64,000 bases of DNA. It comes from SMWD01 sp002729875. GTDB taxonomy: Bacteria > Pseudomonadota > Gammaproteobacteria > Steroidobacterales > GCA-2729495. The notes under the pieces are model-generated. The model worked only from the letters and a program-made list of their open reading frames with translations. It made no database searches and was not told the origin of the DNA. A program made the position numbers and the translations under genes. The number at the start of each line of letters is the position of its first letter. The first letter of the stretch is position 1. The stretch covers positions 62,001 to 126,000 of the forward strand of contig DASCMH010000004.1 of the NCBI GenBank assembly GCA_036010905.1, written 5' to 3'. Positions 49,301 to 57,201 of this stretch are shown here, piece after piece.

Positions 49301-52300
49301 CCAGTAACAGGAACTTCTGTGGGTCGCCCTGCAAAACATGCAGCCGTAACAACGGCCCATGATCGAGGACGAATGATTGTGCTGACAACTCTGTCAGGCG
49401 CTGTTCCCACCCCCGTGCATCACAACCGGAAAGATCCTCGCTGCAAATCGGTACCGGTCGCTCAGGCAGAACTTCCTGATAAGGCCGGCCATCTGATGAC
49501 AGGAACCGGGTGCGTAATACCTCATGACGTTGTACCAGCAAATCAACAGCCGATTGCAATACATCAAGGTCCAGGTCACCGGACAAGCGAAGGGTGAAGG
49601 CAATATTGTAAACCGGGCTATCAGGATCAAGTTCGTTCAGAAACCAGAGCCGCTCCTGGGCAAATGACAGTGGCAACCGGTCACCGCGCTCCAACCGCCC
49701 AAGCTTTATCGCTTCTGTACCGCCATCAGCATTTGCCAGATCGGCCTGATGCTGAAGGTGTTCGTCAATATAGCGTGCTACACCAACAGTGGTTGGCGCA
49801 TCAAAAAACTGGGCGAGATTCAGATCAATGTCAAAATGTGCCCGAATGCGTGCCAACAATCGGGTAGCTGATAAAGAGTGTCCGCCGCTGTCAAAAAAAT
49901 CATCATGCAGACCGACCCGATTGACACCGAGGATCTCACGCCACAGAACTGCCACAGCATGCTCGGTCTCAGTACCCGGCGAAACAAACGCAACCGGTTG
50001 CTGCTGCTCATCCGTATCTGCCGACTCCGGGTTCGGCAATGCCTGCATATCGATCTTGCCACTTGACGTCAACGGCATTTGCCCGACCTCGATCAACATG
50101 CCGGGCAGCATGTAATCAGGCAGACGTGTTCTCAGGAAACCGCGTAACGCCTCTGCCGGAGTGATACCGTTATCTGCAAAGCCGGCATCAGTCGATTGCC
50201 AGTAACCAACCAGTAGCGACTCACTGCCGCATCGCAGACGAAGATCGACACAGGCATCGCTGACCCCGGGATGATCGCGCATTACAGCGGCGATCTCATC
50301 CGGCTCGATACGAAAACCCCGTAACTTGATTTGCCGATCCACCCGGCCGAGACATTCCAAAAACCCATCGGCACGATAGCGAGCCAGATCACCGGTTCGA
50401 TACAGTTGCCCACTGTTGCCCGGGCCGTTACCCGCCACCGAAAACGGGTCAGGCACAAATTGTTTTGCATTCAATTCAGGTTGCTGCAGATACCCGCCAC
50501 CAAGACCGGCACCACCGACATATAGCTCTCCGACAACACCAATCGGAACCGGCTGCAACAACGTATCCAGCACATAGGTACGCACATTGTCGATCGGTTT
50601 GCCGATCGGTACGATGGTTTCATCCTCGTCCCATAACGATGTATCAAAACAGGTTACATCCCAGATTTCCGACATGCCATAGGTATTCAGTAACGTCATG
50701 CCCGGACAGGCCCGGCGAAACCGTCGTAACAATTCAGGGCGCAGTGGTTCACCGCTGGTAATCCACGTATGCAGACCCGGCAACCGGCGACCGAGGCGAG
50801 CATCAATATCCAATAATGCAACCAGCAAAGACGGCACGACCACAATATGGCTGACGGTCTTGCCGGCGACCTGCTCAGCAAGTCGCTCGACCAGTCTTAA
50901 CGGATCCTTGATATCGGCATCGGCAATCACCCGCAACGCGGCACCATGGATCAGCGGACCGAAAATTTCCCAAACTGAATCAACAAAACAGGGACTGGTC
51001 CGCAAACAAAAAACATCATCAACCGTGAAGCCGTATTCATGCCACATCCATTCACAGCGGTTAATGGCGCCAGCATGCAAACCAATCGCTCCCTTAGGCG
51101 TTCCGGTCGATCCGGATGTATATAAAATATAAGCGGCATTCTTGCCGTCACCCTCAACGTCGGGTAACACGATATCGGTATTGGTTTGACTCCAGTCCAT
51201 CTCATCGAGACGAATAGTATCGAGCGTGCCGCTGACAGAGCGCGGCAAACAACCGTCTGTGAGAATCATTTGCAGGCCCGTTTGCGCAACAATAAACTGC
51301 AGGCGCAGTGACGGATAATTCGGGTCAAGCGGCACATAAGCTGCACCGGTTCTCAACGTCGCAATAATCCCTACGACAAGCTCAACCGAGCGGCGAACAC
51401 CGATACCCACCAGGTCACCCGGACCAATACCATGACCGTGCAGTTTGCCGGCCAGCCGCTGTACACGTGAGGCCAGTTCGCCATAGCTAAGCGACTGATC
51501 ATCGCCAATCAGGGCTAAGGCATCAGGGCTACGCTTAACCTGTTGCGCAAATCGCTCATGCAGCCGGGCCGGGCCCGGATAATGACGTTGCGTAGCATTC
51601 CAATCGACGAGTATCTTGCTGCGCTGCCCGGATTCAAGTAACCCAAGGCTGCCCACAGGTGTCCCGGGATTGCTGACAATTTCACCTAACAGCCTGGCAT
51701 AGTGTCCCGGCAATGATTCGGCGAATGCATCGTCAAACCGAGCTGTTGAATAGCCCAAATAACCGCGAATGATGCCGTCGTCACCGAAATCGGAAACCGA
51801 AAATTCGATATCCCAGTAAGAACTGCGTGAGGTATTCAGTGTTTCCAGGCCGAAACGCAGTTCACCACCCTGCCGGCTACGCACGAATGCATCTTCAAAC
51901 AGAAACAGGATCTGAAATAACGGGTGCTCACCAAAGCGACGCCGCGGATGCAACGCTTCCACGACCCGCTCGAAAGGGATGCCGGCATGTTGCAAAGCGG
52001 CCAGTGCCGATATCCGCTCACGCTCCAGCACATCAGCAAAGGGCTCGTCATCGGCCACCCGATTACGAAACATGACATTATTAACCAGGCAGCCAACCAT
52101 GTCTTGAGTCATCGCAGTATCGCGCGAGGTCACCGGAGAACCGATCGCGATGTCATTCTGTCCGGAATAGCGAATCAACAAAACCCTGAATGCAGCCAGC
52201 AAGGTCATGAAAAGAGTTGCACTCGACCGGCGCGATAATGCACGCAGACTATCCGCCGTCGCAGCATCGATAACAAAACCGATTCTGGCCTGATGGCCTT

Positions 52301-55300
52301 GCCACTGGTCATCGCTAACGATAACCGGACGCGACGGCAGGGTCGTGCGATCCGGGGCATCCTTAAGTGCGACTCGCCAGAAATCAAGATTCCGCTCCCA
52401 GCCGTCGCCATGCGACTCGGCCCGCTGGCGGATCGAGTAATCGCTATATTGCATCGCAGGAGGCAGGGACTGACCGGTTTCCGATTGAGCGGACAAATCG
52501 TAGCGCCGAACCAGTTCATCACGAATAATCCGGATTGACAGGCCATCTGCAATGATGTGATGTGCATTGACGAGCAACTTCGCATGCTGCGCAGAAAATC
52601 GATACAGGCAGGCATTAATCAGCGGACCGGCGGTCAGGTCATAACTGGTGCCGATTGCCGCTTGCGCTGCCGCCATGAACCGGCCAGCACCCTTATCCTC
52701 GACGTCGGTCTTGTCAATTACACTGACCGGCAACGACACGTTCCTGTGCGGCAAAACAACCTGCCTGACACCGCTATCGGTTTCACGAAATACCGTGCGC
52801 AACACTTCATGACGTTCAAGCACAGCATTCCAGGCCTTCTCGAGTCGCCCGATGTCGACCGGCCCGTCCAGCGGGATCACAAATTGCTCGTTAGAACCGG
52901 TCATTGACGGATACAGCTGATTCAGCACCCAGAAACTCTGCTGCTGAAAAGACAGCGGCGCATCGCCATCATCAGGTACGGTGCCGGTTTCGACACCGTC
53001 AATAACCGGCGTTTCAACCGAGTAACGAACTGCAATCGCCGCACCATGATGCTCACGCAGGTATTCACCAAGACCGGCAACCGTCGGCGCATCAAATAGT
53101 GCAATCAACATGACGGCATCATCGAGCAGGCGTTGCAGCGCACTTGTCAAACGCACTGCAGAAATAGAATCCCCACCGAGGTCAAAAAAATTATCCCGGA
53201 TACCGATATTGTCGACATGCAATATGTTTTTCCAAAGCGTCACCAGGTCCCGCTCCAGATCATCACGAGCCGGCTCGCCCGGTACGGCGAAATCGCGCCC
53301 CGGTTCAGGTGCCGGCAGCGCCTGGCGATCAAGTTTATGGTTACTCGTCAGCGGTAACCGCTCGAGTTCGAGCCAGGCTGTCGGCAGCATATATTCAGGC
53401 AGCCGCGCAGCAAGCCAATGGTGCAGGACGGCAGGCGCCAAATCACGACTATCCGGGTTGTCGGCCGACGCTTGCCACAGCGCCCGGTACAGCGGTGTGC
53501 TGTCAAGCGCCGTTTCCTCTACACGTGACAGGTACTCATAGCTTGTCCGCCGTTCGTCATCGCTCGCCACCGAGGTCACAATCCGATAATCGGGATATAT
53601 CGAAGCCTGCCCGGTAGTTGCATGGTCGCCCGCAACCCCGATCGACCATTCGACCTTAATCGTGTCTCCCTCGTGTACCGGCACACCAAAGCAGTCACCA
53701 GTTTCACCCAATGGAAAAAACACCGGTAACCAGGCCTGCTGGGTACGCCGATAGTCTACATCTGTGTCACCGCCGGTTGTCACCACGGTCCAGACGAGGT
53801 AACCGTCAAGACGTGCCTCGCGAGCAATCTTCATCCGCGCGCTACCTTGCGATGCGGCGGCTAACTTGCTGGTGAAATCAAGATCTTCGAACACATGTGC
53901 AGCAGAAATGATCGCCGTTTCAGGCAGGTCACTGACGCACAACCGAATATCGAAACGGCGCCCAAACCGGTCAAATACCCGCTCTGCATAACGACCCGCG
54001 ACGTCACTGAATGCCGGATCTGCGCTAAGGGCTGCGGGCAATTCGACGGCAGCAATCAGGGTTCGGCAACGCGCCGGCACCGGTATGCAGTCGGGAGCAA
54101 AATGACGCCGGGCAGCATTCCAGATCGGCACAATGCCGTCGGCGCTGCCGATGTTACCAATGATGCCCTGGGTGCAGACATCAACCGGTTCCGGCAAATC
54201 AATGGATACCATATCGCCCTGCATGACGATAATCCGGTCCGCCAGGCCCTGATCATTGATCAGCGTGCGCGCCTTACGATACGCCTCTTCAAGTATCTCG
54301 ACGGCATACACTTTACGAGCGCCGGCATCGATGCACATACGCGCCAACAACGCGTGCTCACCGGTGCCGATATCCAGCACCACCTTACCACGCACCGAAC
54401 GATCGAAAGCTTCCCGGTAACTCGCAAGTCGCTCGGCTTCAGAACTCATCAAATCGTAAAGGAATTCATCATATAACTGATAGGGTCCGACCGACGGCCA
54501 GAACTCGGGACGGGTGGCCGGCTCCGGTGACAACCCTGCCCGCGGCACGATATAGCCGACCAGGCGGGGTTGCCCACCGTGATCAGAGCGCAAGGCAACG
54601 GCAGCAGCATCGATCGCAGGATGTTGCCGCAACACGGCGGCAATCTCACCCAGCTCAATCCGGTAACCGCGTAATTTGACCTGCTCGTCGCTACGACCGA
54701 GAAATTCAAGTTCACCCTCCGAAGTCAACCGTGCCCGGTCGCCGGTTCGGTACCAACGTGTTGCCTGATAGCCATCGATACCCATGGCGATGAATCGCCG
54801 ACTGGTCTGCTCCGCCGCACCGATATAGCCCCGGGCAACTGAAGGCCCGCCAACCAACAGTTCGCCGGCCTGGCCGGTCGGCACCGGCAGCCATGCCTGG
54901 TCAGCACCGGCTTCGTTCACGATGACCAGTTCGGCATGCGCCAACGGCCTGCCGACAACAGCAGTCATTCCCGCGTTGCGGTCTGCATTTTCACAAACCG
55001 CAAAGGTCAATTGCCCGGCCGTCTCGGTAATCGCATAGGTGTTGACGATGCGCGGCTCAACGTCGCCGTGCTGACGAAACCAGCGGTGCAATGCCTCGGT
55101 GTCGACGGCCTCCCCGCTAAGCACCACACAACGTAATGCGGTAGCTGCAATACCGTCGGCGAAAGAAGCGGACAACAGGTTCTGACGAAATGCGGACGGA
55201 GTCTGACTCAGCATTGTCACGCATTGTGAGCACAACAAGGCAAACAACCGGGCGGGATCGGTACGCAATTCGGGCGGCACAATGACGAGCCGGCCACCGT

Positions 55301-55934
55301 GACGCAAAGCGCCCCAGATTTCCCAAACCGAAAAGCCAAACGATAGCGAATGAAATAATGTCCAAACATCACCGGCATCGATATCGAGTCGGGTACCGAT
55401 ATCGTCGAACAAGGGGACCAGGTTACCGTAAGTGACCATGACTCCTTTTGGTGTGCCGGTCGAACCGGAGGTGAATATGACGTAACACAAATCATCAGAG
55501 GCTACGGGCGTATGCGGATCATCACTACAGAAAGCCCTGGTCAAATCACTGTCCGCATAAATGAGTTGTGCCGCATGCCCGGGAAGGTTGGCCACAGCCG
55601 TACGTTGCGTAACGATAACTGCCGGCTCGGCCAACTCGAGAATCTGCCCCAGCCGGTTACTCGGCAAATCCGGACTCAGGGGAACATAGGCGCCGCCGGC
55701 CTTCATAATGCCCAGCATCGCGGCAATCAGTTCAACGCCCGGCGGCAAATGCAAACCCACCCGGACCTCAGCCACAACACCCGCCCCGATCAACGCATGC
55801 GCAAACTGATTGGCCAGCGTATTTAAATCACCATAGGTCAGATGTCGCTCGCCAACAGTCAAGGCAACCGCATACGGCCGCGTTGCAGCATGGCTCTCGA
55901 ATGACTCGTGCAGCAACATGCCTATACCCGGCAC
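43335..55934 (-). CDS. NRPS, four modules: A-MT-T, C-A-T x3
   Basis: A 4199-residue NRPS that starts the assembly line. Module 1: A (~1-450), PRMT-like methyltransferase (~480-830), A-domain tail (~835-880) and T (Ser923). Modules 2-4: C-A-T each, with HHxxxDG at ~1125 and ~2215, T serines 2020 and 3101, and a final T near 4130. Hand-read codes: module 1 GFWSVSTGQK (no match), module 2 VDWVIST-DK (beta-alanine-like), module 3 DVGELVSIDK (ornithine-like, close to DVGEIGSIDK), module 4 DAQHVGGVAK (no match). No epimerase, oxidase or cyclisation domain is visible. An alternate start is at 55919. Confidence 0.96.
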   Translation of the reverse strand: MPGIGMLLHESFESHAATRPYAVALTVGERHLTYGDLNTLANQFAHALIGAGVVAEVRVGLHLPPGVELIAAMLGIMKAGGAYVPLSPDLPSNRLGQILELAEPAVIVTQRTAVANLPGHAAQLIYADSDLTRAFCSDDPHTPVASDDLCYVIFTSGSTGTPKGVMVTYGNLVPLFDDIGTRLDIDAGDVWTLFHSLSFGFSVWEIWGALRHGGRLVIVPPELRTDPARLFALLCSQCVTMLSQTPSAFRQNLLSASFADGIAATALRCVVLSGEAVDTEALHRWFRQHGDVEPRIVNTYAITETAGQLTFAVCENADRNAGMTAVVGRPLAHAELVIVNEAGADQAWLPVPTGQAGELLVGGPSVARGYIGAAEQTSRRFIAMGIDGYQATRWYRTGDRARLTSEGELEFLGRSDEQVKLRGYRIELGEIAAVLRQHPAIDAAAVALRSDHGGQPRLVGYIVPRAGLSPEPATRPEFWPSVGPYQLYDEFLYDLMSSEAERLASYREAFDRSVRGKVVLDIGTGEHALLARMCIDAGARKVYAVEILEEAYRKARTLINDQGLADRIIVMQGDMVSIDLPEPVDVCTQGIIGNIGSADGIVPIWNAARRHFAPDCIPVPARCRTLIAAVELPAALSADPAFSDVAGRYAERVFDRFGRRFDIRLCVSDLPETAIISAAHVFEDLDFTSKLAAASQGSARMKIAREARLDGYLVWTVVTTGGDTDVDYRRTQQAWLPVFFPLGETGDCFGVPVHEGDTIKVEWSIGVAGDHATTGQASIYPDYRIVTSVASDDERRTSYEYLSRVEETALDSTPLYRALWQASADNPDSRDLAPAVLHHWLAARLPEYMLPTAWLELERLPLTSNHKLDRQALPAPEPGRDFAVPGEPARDDLERDLVTLWKNILHVDNIGIRDNFFDLGGDSISAVRLTSALQRLLDDAVMLIALFDAPTVAGLGEYLREHHGAAIAVRYSVETPVIDGVETGTVPDDGDAPLSFQQQSFWVLNQLYPSMTGSNEQFVIPLDGPVDIGRLEKAWNAVLERHEVLRTVFRETDSGVRQVVLPHRNVSLPVSVIDKTDVEDKGAGRFMAAAQAAIGTSYDLTAGPLINACLYRFSAQHAKLLVNAHHIIADGLSIRIIRDELVRRYDLSAQSETGQSLPPAMQYSDYSIRQRAESHGDGWERNLDFWRVALKDAPDRTTLPSRPVIVSDDQWQGHQARIGFVIDAATADSLRALSRRSSATLFMTLLAAFRVLLIRYSGQNDIAIGSPVTSRDTAMTQDMVGCLVNNVMFRNRVADDEPFADVLERERISALAALQHAGIPFERVVEALHPRRRFGEHPLFQILFLFEDAFVRSRQGGELRFGLETLNTSRSSYWDIEFSVSDFGDDGIIRGYLGYSTARFDDAFAESLPGHYARLLGEIVSNPGTPVGSLGLLESGQRSKILVDWNATQRHYPGPARLHERFAQQVKRSPDALALIGDDQSLSYGELASRVQRLAGKLHGHGIGPGDLVGIGVRRSVELVVGIIATLRTGAAYVPLDPNYPSLRLQFIVAQTGLQMILTDGCLPRSVSGTLDTIRLDEMDWSQTNTDIVLPDVEGDGKNAAYILYTSGSTGTPKGAIGLHAGAINRCEWMWHEYGFTVDDVFCLRTSPCFVDSVWEIFGPLIHGAALRVIADADIKDPLRLVERLAEQVAGKTVSHIVVVPSLLVALLDIDARLGRRLPGLHTWITSGEPLRPELLRRFRRACPGMTLLNTYGMSEIWDVTCFDTSLWDEDETIVPIGKPIDNVRTYVLDTLLQPVPIGVVGELYVGGAGLGGGYLQQPELNAKQFVPDPFSVAGNGPGNSGQLYRTGDLARYRADGFLECLGRVDRQIKLRGFRIEPDEIAAVMRDHPGVSDACVDLRLRCGSESLLVGYWQSTDAGFADNGITPAEALRGFLRTRLPDYMLPGMLIEVGQMPLTSSGKIDMQALPNPESADTDEQQQPVAFVSPGTETEHAVAVLWREILGVNRVGLHDDFFDSGGHSLSATRLLARIRAHFDIDLNLAQFFDAPTTVGVARYIDEHLQHQADLANADGGTEAIKLGRLERGDRLPLSFAQERLWFLNELDPDSPVYNIAFTLRLSGDLDLDVLQSAVDLLVQRHEVLRTRFLSSDGRPYQEVLPERPVPICSEDLSGCDARGWEQRLTELSAQSFVLDHGPLLRLHVLQGDPQKFLLLVVIHHIVSDGLSNAIFIDELATLYGCVADGREPVLPALPIQYADFSLWQHHAVKRPELDAQLDYWIEQLRDVPPALELPTDRPRPAEQMFRGAWLWRELSGERAEMLRVFGRRHRCTLFMVLLGTFDVLLSRYSGQTDIVVGSPIAGRSWYELDGLIGLFVNTVALRTDLTDNPTFGTLLSRVRRTILDSQANQDLPFERLVESLRPDRTLSHAPVFQVMFNMTPIPDRTRNVAGVRMRTGRLQDHGVSTFDLTLNVGERTDGLDFVFEYDRDLFDRQTIERIATYFDYLLKVIIDAADTPVSALPLWPPDEHAVLLDVLNSPAARFSNLQSDGMQTEQVQSVLALFESWVDRQPALLAVECGHDRLTYAELDRQANCVADRLYGLDIEPGAYVAVCLDRSVNLLVAVLGVLKAGCAYVPLDADYPAARLADMFAVVGPRALIAQATTASALSFVSVPTILLDEDYGGLAGAGLSRQVYQPQLADPAYALFTSGSTGTPKAVAVTHGNLAAICCAWQDAYTLSADDRHLQMASFSFDVFTGDWIRALCSGASLVLCPRFDLLEPARLYALLRDRHITCAEFVPAVLRGLLAWLEESGADLAFMRLLAVGSDSWYGSEFAALTAVVGPHTRVVNSYGTAETTIDSTFFEALGDMKKYVMIEGCMPIGRPFAGSRVYVCDPELRLVPPGVPGELCIGGAGVATGYVGDPVLTAERFVTDPFVPDGRLYRTGDRVRYHSDGTLVLLGRMDRQVKLRGFRIELGDIEAALSCQPSIVAAAVVIDSVARDRRLVAYVVTASGSINVDALRVALRSQLPDYMVPVQFVELDALPVTPNGKVDRNRLPVPEQYLRHVSTHVEPTGPVEAVLLELYRDVLGITDIGVHDSFFDRGGHSLLATQLVSRIRDVLNIELPLRALFEDPTITGLVAAIGRQLGRAPPPLRPVQRNASGTAPVSLMQQRLWFLAMLEPDNPAYHLHWSVRLTGALDRPALSQAVDALVARHDSLRTTIAVPESSPAAEPLQHIAASMPVSVEYCGSSWRLEDLIALPFDLRSGPLLRVHLIECGPDQHILLLVIHHIIADGWSMSVLFDELSQAYNAARRGELPGWAAPGAAGLPVQYADYAVWQREQLTGAELARQSDYWCNQLAGAPELLELPIDRPRPALQTHAGAWFELSVPGGLTAALHAVGRSENCTLFMVLMAAFDIALARFAGATDVVVATPIAGRSRTELEGLIGFFVNTLVMRTSVDGNPTFRELLGRVKQTALDAYAHQDLPFEKLVEILRPRRSRSYNPIVQVLFAVHNQPVNPFTPDGLEVESINVSSNTTKFDLSVHVAERDGELQCGFGYNPDLFDTATVAAFAHYYETILTAVSRDVGIRLSRVGTIPASIAQPDWTGHLVERFAAQVQRAPQAIAVRTTDAMLSYAALNAQANGVAQQLLSILLSPDAESPRIGLLCGYDQRLVAGLFGILKAGCIWVPLDPAWPAARLKSIAADAGLAAVVTDPLHRQQAEGLCGSLVDITECAVASDPEVSIAADALACIIYTSGSTGTPKGVMQTHSGVVIQVGRYSRALRLASSDRLSGLSGYAYDAAIQDIFGALLNGATLCPLAVRGSDQHLFEQSAVLEQLASVSTTVMHATPSLFRYLFSDHDNGENTRDLSSIRTVVLGGEPVRRSDFELYQQYFARGTQFVNGFGLTESTVALQFMADHDTPLHGQQIPLGMPVAGLEVDLIDESGTSSWYGEIVLSGTGLSPGYWGQTTLNTQGSGSRSSFLTGDIAYRRPDGQMIFAGRRDAQINVRGYRVELAEIEATLCALSGVADSAARIWQRDDDTWLAAYIVPAPGVELQAGNLRAALAERLPAYMLPQSFDCLEVLPRLTSGKLARHELPAPLRTPVAESAAARTALEVELVSIWGDLLQRETLGVNDDFFALGGHSLLATRVIARIRDQLDLEIPLAGLFDAPTVAGLAELIESIRQDHQEPALTRIPRHNRRSS
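53445..54503 (-). other. PRMT-like methyltransferase domain inside the starter A domain
   Basis: Residues ~478-830 of the first NRPS lie between A-domain motifs A8 and A10. The sequence GKVVLDIGTGEHALLARMC plus AGARKVYAVE is a class I SAM-binding site that looks most like protein arginine methyltransferases, including the preceding YxLYDEFLYD and the later barrel-like region. The PRMT double-glutamate loop (SEWMG..LLYESM) is replaced by TQGIIGNIGSADGI. Ordinary N-methyltransferase insertions in NRPSs are of a different class I subtype. Confidence 0.75.
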
Positions 55935-56665
55935 TCAAGACCGATGACCGGCGGATTATCCAGATACTCCTGCCAGTAATCGGCACCGTGAGCATCGATA
56001 CCGGCCGGATCGAGCCTGAGCGGATGCCATGCAACGCGGCCAAAACCGGCATCGGTTAACACTTGCTCATAAGTCTGCCGTGCATAGTAATGAGCATGAA
56101 ACTTGAACAGTTCGCGTCCGGCAACCATGAAGTAGGTAATCTGTGCGCCGTCGATGGCCGGACTGTCAATGGTCTTGTTGAAACCGTATTGCTCGTAACC
56201 GGCATACTGTTCGGCCGACTGATCAGGATTTTCGTTAAGCGTTACAAAACGACCGGTCACAGACAAATGGCGCTTTATATTGCGGCACATACGCGCAAGA
56301 TCAGTGTCGCTCGGCGCATAGTGCAACAGGTAGGCTGCAACAATAAGGTCAAACTCGCCGAGATCGCCAAGCTCGCGCACATCTGCACAGACAAAATCAA
56401 TACCCAGCGGATCATTGCGTTCCTGTTGTTCGGCCAGGCGAATCATCTCAACGGAAATGTCGACGCCGGTGACGCGTGCAGCCCCGAGTGCCTTCAGGCG
56501 GCGCGAATAAAATCCTTCGCCGCAAGCCAGATCCAGTATTCGCTTGCCGCGAACATCACCGATAAGATTTAAAAAGGTGTAGGCCTCGATGTATGACCGC
56601 AGTGGCGATGATTTTGAGCGCCGATATTGTTCGGCAATAGCATCGTACTGGCTTGCGCTTGGCAT
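55922..56665 (-). CDS. Class I SAM-dependent methyltransferase in NRPS operon
   Basis: A 247-residue stand-alone methyltransferase. It has a KRILDLACGEGFYSRRL motif I, the acidic GVDISVEMIRLAEQ and a VAAYLLHYAPS motif. It is similar in outline to small-molecule methyltransferases of secondary metabolism (the toxoflavin ToxA type comes to mind, unverified). Its stop overlaps the first NRPS start by 13 bp, and its start overlaps the deaminase stop by 1 bp. It is therefore firmly part of the operon and likely acts on a precursor or the finished peptide. Confidence 0.85.
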   Translation of the reverse strand: MPSASQYDAIAEQYRRSKSSPLRSYIEAYTFLNLIGDVRGKRILDLACGEGFYSRRLKALGAARVTGVDISVEMIRLAEQQERNDPLGIDFVCADVRELGDLGEFDLIVAAYLLHYAPSDTDLARMCRNIKRHLSVTGRFVTLNENPDQSAEQYAGYEQYGFNKTIDSPAIDGAQITYFMVAGRELFKFHAHYYARQTYEQVLTDAGFGRVAWHPLRLDPAGIDAHGADYWQEYLDNPPVIGLECRV

Positions 56666-57201
56666 CAGCTAACCGATCCTGCCTGACGACTGCCGGACCA
56701 CGTTACGATTAGCCCACGACATTCCGCCGCAAGGCAACCGCCTTCAAGTTTCAACGGCAGGTCATTAGCGGGCGCTGCGGCCAACTCGTTGCCGGTGACA
56801 GCATTCATGTCAGCAATCCCGGCGCCATAAACTACTTTGCCTATCCCGGCATAGTGACAGGCCGTCAGGCACATCAGGCAGGGTTCAACGGTTACGTACA
56901 ATGTACTTCCGCTCAGGTCGAGCTTGCGCAACTGCCGACATGCCTCGCGGATGACCCGCATTTCAGCATGCGCGGTGATATCAAGTTCACCGATTACGGC
57001 GTTACTCCGCGTTACAACAATTTCGCCATCGGCAACCAGGCACGCACCAACCGGTGGCTCGCCGGCCAACATGCCGCGCCGCGCCGCTTCAAGCGCTGCC
57101 CGCATGAAAACATCATGCGGCGATGCGTCGCTGGCAATTCCGGTTGTATCGACATCAATCATCGGGGCCACGGTAGATGCATCCGGATGTACAGGTTTCA
57201 T
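56665..57201 (-). CDS. Nucleoside/guanine-type deaminase (CDA superfamily)
   Basis: A 178-residue zinc deaminase. The zinc site is AHAEMRVI (HAE) plus VEPCLMCLTAC (PCxxC). It resembles guanine deaminase, cytosine deaminase and tRNA deaminase-type proteins; the exact substrate is unclear. A start at 57201, supported by GGGTGG upstream, overlaps queD by 47 bp; 57162 and 57105 are alternatives. Within a pterin/NRPS operon it might deaminate a pterin, deazapurine or guanine-like precursor, but this is inference. Confidence 0.85.
   Translation of the reverse strand: MKPVHPDASTVAPMIDVDTTGIASDASPHDVFMRAALEAARRGMLAGEPPVGACLVADGEIVVTRSNAVIGELDITAHAEMRVIREACRQLRKLDLSGSTLYVTVEPCLMCLTACHYAGIGKVVYGAGIADMNAVTGNELAAAPANDLPLKLEGGCLAAECRGLIVTWSGSRQAGSVS

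Noticed and set aside
36976..55934. Many long open frames on the plus strand opposite the NRPS genes
   Set aside because: They are antisense shadows of GC-rich coding sequence: no ribosome sites, no recognisable domains, and the minus-strand NRPS frame is continuous.
36976..55934. Repeated sequence blocks that might suggest a CRISPR-like or tandem repeat
   Set aside because: The repeats are the conserved NRPS domain motifs (A3, C3, T), spaced by about one module, not short direct repeats with spacers.
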